12,569 nt of DNA from Lentisphaerota bacterium. GTDB lineage: Bacteria; Verrucomicrobiota; Kiritimatiellia; RFP12; UBA1067. Position 1 is the first letter of the stretch, and every line of letters begins with the position of its first letter. The notes under the pieces are model-generated. The model was given only the letters and a program-made list of their open reading frames with translations, searched no databases and was not told the DNA's origin. Of this stretch, positions 6,550-11,650 are shown one piece after another. The DNA lies in contig JALHET010000111.1 of the NCBI GenBank assembly GCA_022839525.1, forward strand, positions 1-12,569. The letters run 5' to 3'. Made by a program: the position numbers and the translations under genes.

Positions 6550-7724
6550 GGCGTGGTCAACCTCCCACTTGTCCGGCAGGCCGTCGCCGTCGGTGTCGGG
6601 GTTGAGCGGGTCGGTGCGGGAGACCCAGCCGAGTGCCGCGCGTTGGTGCAGATGATGTTAGTGACCAGCACGCCGGGATCATACGACGAGGGGACGGTGT
6701 TGGTGACGCAGGCGGCGGGCACGGCCTCGGGCGGCGGGGGCAGCAGTCCGCGCGGGACGGCGATGTCCAGCCCGTTCGTCGAGGGGCCGACGCTGATCCG
6801 CAGGAGGTTCGTCCAGACGGCGGGGGCCAGCGAGGGGGTGAAGAAGACGTCCAGCGCGCCGCCGGAAAAAACGGTGCCCGCCGGCCAGCCGGCGGAGAGC
6901 GAGACGCCGTTCGTGCCGGGCGCGATGCCGGTGAGGGCCAGCCCGGACAGCGCGGCCGGCGAGCGCGCCGGCGCGCCGGCCGCGCTTCTCTGGTCCGCCG
7001 CCGGGCCGGAGCGGTAGGCGCCGAGATCCTCCCTGAGGACGAAGGTGAACGTCATCTCGACGTGCGAGGGCAGGAAATACTGCCGCGCGGACAGCCACGC
7101 CGAACGGTAAAAGACCTGATCCGGCACCTGCATGCGGCGGGAGGGCCTTGCCAGCAGGTCCTGATAGACTCGGTCGGTGTCGGAGAAGTCCGGCACCGCG
7201 CCGTCAACGCTGTGGAGCCGCGCGATCCAGTCCGGCGAGTAGACGGAGGCGTCGGCCTCCACGGCCCAGAAGGCCTCCCCGCCCGCGTTGTAAAACAGCA
7301 TGTCGCCGCCCGCGTTGTAAAACAGCATGTCGCCGGTGGCGTCGTCCGCGCGCAGGGTCACGCGCCACGCCTCGACGCCGTTGATCTCTTCCGGCACAAG
7401 CCCCGCGAGGAATTCCGGCGGGAACCCCGCCTGCCCGGCGTCGAGCGCTATGACGCCGCCATCCAGCCTGACCCGCCGATCCGGATCCGGCATGAGCGCG
7501 CCCGCGCCCCGCGCCAGCTCGCGCTCCAGCTTCAGCGCCATCTCCAGCGGCGTGGCGGGCGTCCTGCGCATGGAAGCGGGGCGGGGGGCGGGCGCATCCG
7601 CCGGGTCAGCGCTCTCCCGCGCCGACGCATGGATTGATGCGAAGATGACACCTGCGGACACGCACGCCGCCGCGATAAAAAATATCAGGTTCTTCTTTTT
7701 ATGATTTTTCCTGTCGTTTCCCAT
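6348..7724 (-). CDS. Exported protein of unknown function, N-terminal part of the frameshifted TSP3-repeat gene
   Basis: Start ATG at 7724 is chosen because it begins a signal-peptide-like sequence (MGNDRKNHKKKNLIFFIAAA, hydrophobic to about residue 32) and has a purine-rich AAGGGA stretch just upstream; a longer upstream frame to 7922 looks non-coding. Residues 36-360 match no family I recognise; they include GLVPEEINGVEAWRVTL, a duplicated GDMLFYNAG and a proline-rich tract LLPPPPEAVP before SSYDPGVLVTNIICTNA. After residue about 363 the translation turns into a low-complexity Thr/Pro/Arg run (TPTPTATACRTSGRLTT) which is the TSP3 sequence read in the wrong frame, so residues beyond 363 are not genuine. 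Removing one CG from the CGCGCG tract at 6636-6642 would join it to the downstream fragment as a single protein of 1117 aa. Function is unknown; it probably acts outside the cytoplasm. Confidence 0.75.
   Translation of the reverse strand: MGNDRKNHKKKNLIFFIAAACVSAGVIFASIHASARESADPADAPAPRPASMRRTPATPLEMALKLERELARGAGALMPDPDRRVRLDGGVIALDAGQAGFPPEFLAGLVPEEINGVEAWRVTLRADDATGDMLFYNAGGDMLFYNAGGEAFWAVEADASVYSPDWIARLHSVDGAVPDFSDTDRVYQDLLARPSRRMQVPDQVFYRSAWLSARQYFLPSHVEMTFTFVLREDLGAYRSGPAADQRSAAGAPARSPAALSGLALTGIAPGTNGVSLSAGWPAGTVFSGGALDVFFTPSLAPAVWTNLLRISVGPSTNGLDIAVPRGLLPPPPEAVPAACVTNTVPSSYDPGVLVTNIICTNARHSAGSPAPTRSTPTPTATACRTSGRLTTPWIRFPVRAMTARTVIPTRTACLTSASPAPGPARSTPTGTATVSLTASRPLGGRRPRRSRGSTSQAG
6636..6642 (-). 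other. Frameshift site joining the two TSP3-gene fragments
   Basis: The minus strand reads CGCGCGG here. The upstream frame is sensible through TNIICTNA, and the downstream frame is sensible from LGWVSRTDPLNPD. Deleting one CG gives TNAALGWVSRTDPLNP without a break; one missing base would also restore frame. The downstream frame has a TAA at 6660-6658, so the switch must fall below that point. No classical slippery heptamer is present, so an indel mutation or an assembly error is more likely than programmed shifting. Confidence 0.75.
7281..7334 (-). repeat. Perfect 27-bp tandem duplication in the TSP3-gene N-terminal part
   Basis: Two identical 27-nt units, 7281-7307 and 7308-7334, encode GDMLFYNAG twice (residues 131-148 of the 7724-start product). 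The identity is exact at every base, so the duplication is recent or a copy-number-variable slip. It keeps the reading frame. Confidence 0.95.
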
Positions 7725-7758
7725 TGCCGTCCCTTTCCCGGCATATAAAGTAAGGGCG

Positions 7759-7772
7759 CGAACCCCGGTTCG
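7759..7772. promoter_or_regulatory. Inverted repeat upstream of the TSP3 gene, possible operator
   Basis: CGAACC-CC-GGTTCG is a perfect inverted repeat centred about 40 nt upstream of the ATG at 7724. On the minus strand it sits just before an AT-rich stretch TACTTTATAT (7752-7743), the only -10-like sequence near the gene. The position suits a repressor or activator site, but no clear -35 box is present and no regulator is known. Confidence 0.3.
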
Positions 7773-8029
7773 TGACTCGTCAGAGGTACCGCCAGGCACC
7801 CGTCCAGAAACACGAGGGCGGGGCCGCGCCACAGGGGCGCGTCCCCGCGCATCTCGCTTCTGAAACGGATCGGATCCGAAAACTGGCGATTTTCTGACGA
7901 AGCGTAATGCGCGAAAGCGCAAAATCGGAACCGGTTTGGAATCACCCTCTACATGCCGTGTTTCTCCCCGCGCAAGACGGGAACGCTCCTTTCGTTCACG
8001 CTTTTATTTTACTCTTTTGCCGAATCCCG

Positions 8030-8070
8030 CGCAACCCCCCTTTTGCCGGAAAGCAAAACGGGGGGGTGCG
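8030..8070. repeat. Long GC-rich hairpin between divergent genes
   Basis: The arms CGCAACCCCCC-TTTTGC (8030-8046) and GCAAAA-CG-GGGGGGTGCG (8053-8070) pair with about 16 base pairs, a 6-nt loop CGGAAA, a 2-nt bulge on the right arm (8059-8060) and one bulged A on the left (8033). No U-tract follows on either strand, and it lies upstream of both neighbouring starts, so it is not an obvious terminator of either gene. It may be a DNA-level structure or a dispersed palindromic element. Confidence 0.7.
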
Positions 8071-8101
8071 GTTTTCTGCCAGAAAGTTTCCGGCTTGCCG
8101 G

Positions 8102-8131
8102 TTGCGGTGAGGCGCGGGCATCTGTTATCCT
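8102..8131 (+). promoter_or_regulatory. Probable dut promoter placing the transcript start at the ATG
   Basis: TTGCGG (8102-8107), an 18-nt spacer and TATCCT (8126-8131) resemble a sigma-70-type promoter. The -10-like box ends 7 nt before the dut ATG at 8139, so transcription would begin at or next to the A of the start codon. There is no Shine-Dalgarno before this ATG, which fits a leaderless mRNA. Both hexamers are imperfect. Confidence 0.45.
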
Positions 8132-8138
8132 CTCCCGC

Positions 8139-8567
8139 ATGACTGTGAAATTCATGAGGGTTCACCCGGCAGCGGTCCTTCCGGCGTATGCGCATCCGGG
8201 CGATGCGGGGATGGACGTGTGCGCCTGCGAAACGGTCACCCTGCAGCCGGGCGAGCGCAAGCTGGTGAGAACCGGCCTGGCAGTGGAGTTGCCGCACAAC
8301 ACCGAGGCGCAGATGCGTCCGCGCAGCGGGCTCGCGCTCAAGCACGGCATCACCCTGCTCAACACGCCGGGCACCATTGACGAGGGCTATCGCGGCGAAG
8401 TCGGCGTGATCCTGATCAACCTCGGCACAGAACCGTTCGAGGTGCAACCCGGCATGCGCATCGCGCAGATGGTGATCGCGCCCGTGCTTCGCGCGGGCAC
8501 CGTTGAAGTGGATGCGGTCTCCGGCACAGCGCGCGGCGGGGGCGGCTTCGGCTCCACCGGAGCGTAA
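8139..8567 (+). CDS. dut: Deoxyuridine 5'-triphosphate nucleotidohydrolase (dUTPase)
   Basis: Hydrolyses dUTP to dUMP and pyrophosphate in the cytoplasm, keeping uracil out of DNA and supplying dUMP for thymidylate synthesis. The 142-aa product has the five motifs of the trimeric all-beta dUTPase family in order: HPGDAGMDV (19-27), [12 protein letters not shown] (60-71), [13 protein letters not shown] (78-90, with Asp81 and Tyr84 at the uracil/deoxyribose site), GMRIAQMVI (105-113) and the Gly-rich [10 protein letters not shown] (132-141) that closes over the phosphates. The length is normal for the family. The frame is open far upstream, but family length and the first motif place the start at [10 protein letters not shown]; a second ATG at 8154 is possible. 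It stands alone on its strand, converging with the MFS gene. No Shine-Dalgarno; probably leaderless. Confidence 0.96.
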   Translation: MTVKFMRVHPAAVLPAYAHPGDAGMDVCACETVTLQPGERKLVRTGLAVELPHNTEAQMRPRSGLALKHGITLLNTPGTIDEGYRGEVGVILINLGTEPFEVQPGMRIAQMVIAPVLRAGTVEVDAVSGTARGGGGFGSTGA

Positions 8568-8594
8568 TGACGCGGACGGAACCGAAACCAACTG

Positions 8595-8725
8595 TCCAAT
8601 AGCCAACGGGGAATGTCCAACCGAAGAAGCAAAAAGACCCGCTTCACCGCTTGGGCACACCATGACCAGGCAACAGCGCCTTTCGCATCACCCCGATCAT
8701 TCAACATTCCTTGCCGGATATTGGA
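8595..8725. repeat. Pair of inverted 27-bp repeats in the dut/MFS convergent gap
   Basis: The word at 8595-8621 (TCCAATAGCCAACGGGG...) and the reverse complement of 8699-8725 (TCCAATATCCGGCAAGG...) match at 19 of 27 positions. They are separated by 77 nt. Both are AT-richer than the genes around them. The 198-bp gap (8568-8765) has no coding feature, and neither stop codon is followed by a classical terminator hairpin with a T-tract. Confidence 0.6.
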
Positions 8726-8765
8726 TATTCGCAAATCCTGTCACGCCGTCGGTTCGTAAGGCGCA

Positions 8766-10019
8766 CTACGCCCCGGCCGCGCCGTCCTGCTTCTCCTGCA
8801 CGGCGGGCTTAAAGGTCAGCGCCATCAACACCGCCAGCACGATCGAAATAGCGAGAGCGACCGTGAAGGGCTGCGCCCAGTTGTGGCTGACAGCCTGTGT
8901 GACGGCATCAACCACCGCGCTTTTCTTAATCAGAATGTCGAAGACGTAGTTAGACAAGAACGTTCCCAAGCTGAACATGATCAGGCCGATAAAGCCTTGT
9001 GCCTGGCCGCGCAACTCCGCAGGCGCTGCGGCGTCCACATACATCTGGCTGCCAACGACCAACATGCCGAAAATCAACCCGTGGATCAGGATACCGGCGT
9101 AATCGCCTGCGTTGGCACCGGTTGTGAACCCCAGCAGGAAGGCCCCGTAGCGGAAAGCCAGGGCCAGCAACCCCATCACCATAGCCCATTTGTAGCCTGC
9201 CTTTTTGAGTATCACCGGTATCAGTAGCATAAACACCAACTCCAACACCTGCCCGAGGTTCATGACGCCTGTCAGATACTGGTAGCCGCGCTCCTTAAGA
9301 TAAAGGCTGTTGTAGACGTTGTACCACTGGAACGGCACCATCGCCAAAAGGATCAGCACGGAGAAAACCAAGAAGTCCGGACGCTTAAGCAACACCAGGG
9401 AACGTAGCCCCAGAGCGTCCACCACCGAGGCGGGCTGTCCTTTTGCGGGCGGCTCGGTGGCAGGCAGGACGAAAGCCAGTATGCCAGCCAGAAACGCGCC
9501 GATAGCGCCGCCGAGGAAGATGTGATTCGTGGAGTCAAAGTTCTGTATGCCGAACACTTTGGTTCCCACGATGCTGAAAACCGCAGACGCGACCCACCCC
9601 AATGTGCCGAAGACGCGGATTTGCGGGAAAGCCTCCGTGGTGCTGTTCTGCATGGCGATTGTTGCGGTCAACGACCAAGTCGGCATATAGAAAACCATCA
9701 CCAAAAGAAGGGTGACGAACAGGATTTTAGGATCCGTGACGGTATAGGCGTATCCCAGCAAGGCTGCCGAGGCGAAGTTACACAACGCCAGCACTTTCTC
9801 GCTGTTTATGTAACGGTCGGCGAACATGCCGAAAAGAGGCGAAGCCAAGGCACCAAAGCCCATGATCATGCCGCACAGCATCGGCAGGTTACTGCCCTCC
9901 GGCGCCATTTTGGTGATATACGGGAACATCGGTATGAACCAGACCGGCAGAATCATGAACTGCAGAAACATCATCACGCTTAACTTGATGCGTGTAGCCA
10001 TCGGCATCGTATTCGACAT
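8766..10019 (-). CDS. MFS transporter of the nucleoside:H+ symporter (NupG/XapB-like) family
   Basis: Inner-membrane transporter of 417 aa with about 12 hydrophobic segments. Family resemblance to NupG is visible in the N-terminal MMFLQFMILPVWF, the loop-2/3 motif PLFGMFADRYINSEKVLALC, the helix pair YMPTWSLTATIAMQ...FPQIRVFGTLGWV, LVFMLLIPVILKKAGYKWAM, and DAAAPAELRGQAQGF near the C-terminal half. Family members import nucleosides with protons; the actual substrate here cannot be read from sequence, and related proteins in other phyla may carry sugars or other solutes. Start ATG at 10019 is preferred over one 12 codons upstream because AGGGAG lies 6 nt before it. It is transcribed divergently from coaB and converges with dut. 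Whether it serves nucleotide salvage alongside dut is inference. Confidence 0.88.
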   Translation of the reverse strand: MSNTMPMATRIKLSVMMFLQFMILPVWFIPMFPYITKMAPEGSNLPMLCGMIMGFGALASPLFGMFADRYINSEKVLALCNFASAALLGYAYTVTDPKILFVTLLLVMVFYMPTWSLTATIAMQNSTTEAFPQIRVFGTLGWVASAVFSIVGTKVFGIQNFDSTNHIFLGGAIGAFLAGILAFVLPATEPPAKGQPASVVDALGLRSLVLLKRPDFLVFSVLILLAMVPFQWYNVYNSLYLKERGYQYLTGVMNLGQVLELVFMLLIPVILKKAGYKWAMVMGLLALAFRYGAFLLGFTTGANAGDYAGILIHGLIFGMLVVGSQMYVDAAAPAELRGQAQGFIGLIMFSLGTFLSNYVFDILIKKSAVVDAVTQAVSHNWAQPFTVALAISIVLAVLMALTFKPAVQEKQDGAAGA

Positions 10020-10104
10020 AATCCGCTCCCTGTTTCGTTTGTAGCGGCACCGCAAGGCGCTGCTTGATTACTCAGCAACCCCGCCGCCAACTTAGTGTGG
10101 CGGT

Positions 10105-10134
10105 ATTATCACAATCCCCGCGTTGATTTGTCAA
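10105..10134 (-). promoter_or_regulatory. Strong sigma-70-type promoter for the MFS gene
   Basis: On the minus strand, a perfect TTGACA (10134-10129), an 18-nt spacer and GATAAT (10110-10105) with an extended TGT just before the -10. Predicted start near 10098 gives a leader of about 80 nt with a Shine-Dalgarno. Its -35 box directly abuts the -35 box of the coaB promoter on the other strand. Confidence 0.65.
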
Positions 10135-10151
10135 TCCAAACCGTATATGCT
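10123..10151 (+). promoter_or_regulatory. Probable coaB promoter, leaderless configuration
   Basis: TTGATT (10123-10128), a 17-nt spacer and TATGCT (10146-10151). The -10 box ends 7 nt before the ATG at 10159, the same spacing as at dut, and no Shine-Dalgarno is present. Transcription is therefore expected to begin at the start codon. Confidence 0.5.
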
Positions 10152-10158
10152 TTGCGAC

Positions 10159-10794
10159 ATGAAACTCCTCGTCACAGCCGGGCCGACCCGCGAACACCTC
10201 GACCCCGTGCGGTTCCTCAGCAACCGCTCGACGGGCAAGATGGGGTTCGCCGTGGCGCAGGCCGCCGCCGAGCGCGGCCACGCCGTCACGCTCGTCGCAG
10301 GCCCCGTGTCGCTGCCAACCCCTGAGGCCGTGACGCGCATCGACGTGGTGAGCGCGCTCGACCTGCTGGCTGCCGTCGAGAAACATCTGCCCGGCCACGA
10401 CGCGCTCGTGATGTCCGCCGCCGTGGCGGACTGGCGGCCCAAACGCGCCAGCGCCACCAAGCTCAAGAAGTCCGGCATGAACCCGGTGCTGGAACTGGAG
10501 CCCAACCCGGACATCCTGAAAACGCTGCTTCCGCTCAAAGGGCGTCGGCTCTTTGCGGGTTTTGCGGCGGAAACCGGCGACCCGCTCGCCGGGGCGCGGC
10601 GCAAACTCGAGGCAAAGGGACTCGACCTGATCGTCGCGAACGACGTGACCCTGCCGGACGCCGGTTTCGCGGTGGACACCAACCGTGTCACGCTCGTCTC
10701 CGCTTCGGGAACGCAGGAGGCTTTGCCGCTCATGAGTAAACTCGATGTCGGCCGCGAGATCGTCCGCTGGCTGGAGCGCCATACCTGTCCTTAG
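10159..10794 (+). CDS. coaB: Standalone phosphopantothenate-cysteine ligase (CoaB-type)
   Basis: Catalyses the nucleotide-dependent joining of 4'-phosphopantothenate and cysteine in coenzyme A synthesis. The 211-aa product covers one CoaB domain: [20 protein letters not shown] with SNRSTGKMG (21-29) near the N-terminus, [10 protein letters not shown] (85-94), KLKKSG (101-106) with the lysines that contact nucleotide/substrate in the family, GFAAETG (134-140) and LIVANDV (157-163). In most bacteria this domain is fused behind the flavin decarboxylase CoaC in a protein of about 400 aa; here no CoaC part precedes it, and the region upstream is a divergent promoter, so it is not a truncated fusion. 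Start ATG at 10159 immediately precedes the first beta strand; an upstream GTG/ATG-like extension would overlap the promoter. It converges with the Sir2 gene, 15 nt apart. Confidence 0.93.
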   Translation: MKLLVTAGPTREHLDPVRFLSNRSTGKMGFAVAQAAAERGHAVTLVAGPVSLPTPEAVTRIDVVSALDLLAAVEKHLPGHDALVMSAAVADWRPKRASATKLKKSGMNPVLELEPNPDILKTLLPLKGRRLFAGFAAETGDPLAGARRKLEAKGLDLIVANDVTLPDAGFAVDTNRVTLVSASGTQEALPLMSKLDVGREIVRWLERHTCP

Positions 10795-10809
10795 CGTAAC
10801 CGGTTTTTT

Positions 10810-11571
10810 TCAGGTGTTTCCGCAAGGCTCGGGGGCGCCCGGCAGGATGCCGCTCTTCAGCACGGCATCGGCGAAAGCGGTCAGGTCGGGATAGAGCAAC
10901 GCCGCGATCCGGTCAAGAGGGGTCGGCTGGGCGTTGACGATCACCAGCTCGCCTCCCTCCCGGACAGTCAGCGACGGGATCGAAGCCGCCGGATGGACGG
11001 TCAGCGACGAGCCGAGCACAAGCATCAGGTCGGCCTGCTTCGCCAGCGCGACCGACTGTCCGAACGCCTCCTCCGGCAACATCTCGCCGAAGAACGTGAT
11101 GTCGGGCTTGAAGGCTTCCCCGCAATGCCCGCACCGCGGGACGGGCGCGTCCTCCAGCATCGCGCAGATCTCGTCGAAGGTCTTTTCCTGCCCGCAACCG
11201 AAGCAGTGGTGCAGGATGGGAGAGCCGTGAACCTCGTACACGGCCTTCGACCCGGCTTTCTGATGCAGCATGTCGATATTCTGCGTGATGATGCCCCGGA
11301 CGATTCCCGAGCGCTCCAGACGCGCCAGCGCGCGATGCACCGGGCCGGGCTTGAAGCGCCGGAGCCCGTACACCAGTTCCATGCAGCCCTTGTAGTAAAC
11401 CGACGGGTCGCGCCGGAACCAGTCGATATCGAAGATGCGTTCGGCATCCGGCTGTTTATAGAGCCCCTGAGGCCCGCGGAAATCCGGAATCCCGCAGAGC
11501 GTTGAAACGCCTGCGCCGGTGAAAACCGCCACGCACTGCGCCTTCGTCAGTTTCCCGATCAGTTTTTTCAT
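10810..11571 (-). CDS. Sir2-family NAD-dependent protein deacylase
   Basis: Removes acetyl or related acyl groups from lysines using NAD+, giving nicotinamide and O-acyl-ADP-ribose; cytoplasmic. The 253-aa product has the complete family set: FTGAGVST (18-24) and IPDFRG (28-33) for NAD binding, ITQNID (95-100), the catalytic His115 in EVHGSP, four zinc cysteines as CFGC (123, 126) and CGHC (147, 150), the FFGE motif (160-163), and VLGSSLTVHPA (185-195). Length is typical of a bacterial sirtuin core without extensions. A perfect AGGAGG (11585-11580) lies 8 nt before the ATG, making the start secure. It lies 79 nt downstream of the CE7-like esterase on the same strand and could be read from that gene or from its own promoter at 11605-11633. 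The acyl group preferred is not clear from these motifs. Confidence 0.95.
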   Translation of the reverse strand: MKKLIGKLTKAQCVAVFTGAGVSTLCGIPDFRGPQGLYKQPDAERIFDIDWFRRDPSVYYKGCMELVYGLRRFKPGPVHRALARLERSGIVRGIITQNIDMLHQKAGSKAVYEVHGSPILHHCFGCGQEKTFDEICAMLEDAPVPRCGHCGEAFKPDITFFGEMLPEEAFGQSVALAKQADLMLVLGSSLTVHPAASIPSLTVREGGELVIVNAQPTPLDRIAALLYPDLTAFADAVLKSGILPGAPEPCGNT

Positions 11572-11604
11572 AAGAAGAACCTCCTATACCGGAGACGGGG
11601 AAAG

Positions 11605-11633
11605 ATAATATGTGGCGGCAGCCGGAAAAACAA
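11605..11633 (-). promoter_or_regulatory. Possible promoter for the Sir2 gene
   Basis: Minus strand TTGTTT (11633-11628), a 17-nt spacer and TATTAT (11610-11605). It lies in the 79-nt gap after the esterase stop codon and would give a leader of about 30 nt containing AGGAGG. The hexamers are fair matches. Confidence 0.45.
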
Positions 11634-11650
11634 GGCGCGTGCGCGGAGTT

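Larger units (their letters stand above)
7725..8138. other. 414-bp divergent intergenic region without a convincing gene
   Basis: This region separates the minus-strand TSP3 gene from plus-strand dut. Short open frames cross it on both strands, but each is only an upstream extension of a flanking gene or a shadow. I see no tRNA. It holds a 14-bp inverted repeat at 7759-7772 close to the TSP3 gene start, a long hairpin at 8030-8070, a short inverted repeat CCGGCTTGCCGG at 8090-8101, and the probable dut promoter. Confidence 0.6.

Noticed and set aside
6600..6660. Programmed ribosomal frameshift in the TSP3 gene
   Set aside because: No X-XXY-YYZ slippery site or clear downstream structure is evident; a CG-tract indel explains the break more simply.
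6633..7637. 334-codon plus-strand frame opposite the TSP3-gene N-terminal part
   Set aside because: Arg/Gly-rich antisense shadow; the minus strand has the signal peptide and ribosome site.
7750..7775. tRNA T-arm-like sequence GGGGTTCGCGCCC on the minus strand
   Set aside because: No acceptor, D or anticodon arm can be drawn around it.
7725..7922. 66-codon N-terminal extension of the TSP3 gene to 7922
   Set aside because: The extension is Arg/Pro-rich, precedes a clear signal peptide and would put that peptide inside the protein; ATG 7724 has a ribosome site.
8004..8663. 219-codon minus-strand frame covering dut
   Set aside because: Shadow of dut, whose five motifs are complete on the plus strand.
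10795..10812. Rho-independent terminator after coaB (AACCGGTT followed by a run of T)
   Set aside because: The palindrome has no loop and so cannot form an RNA hairpin; the T-run alone is not enough.
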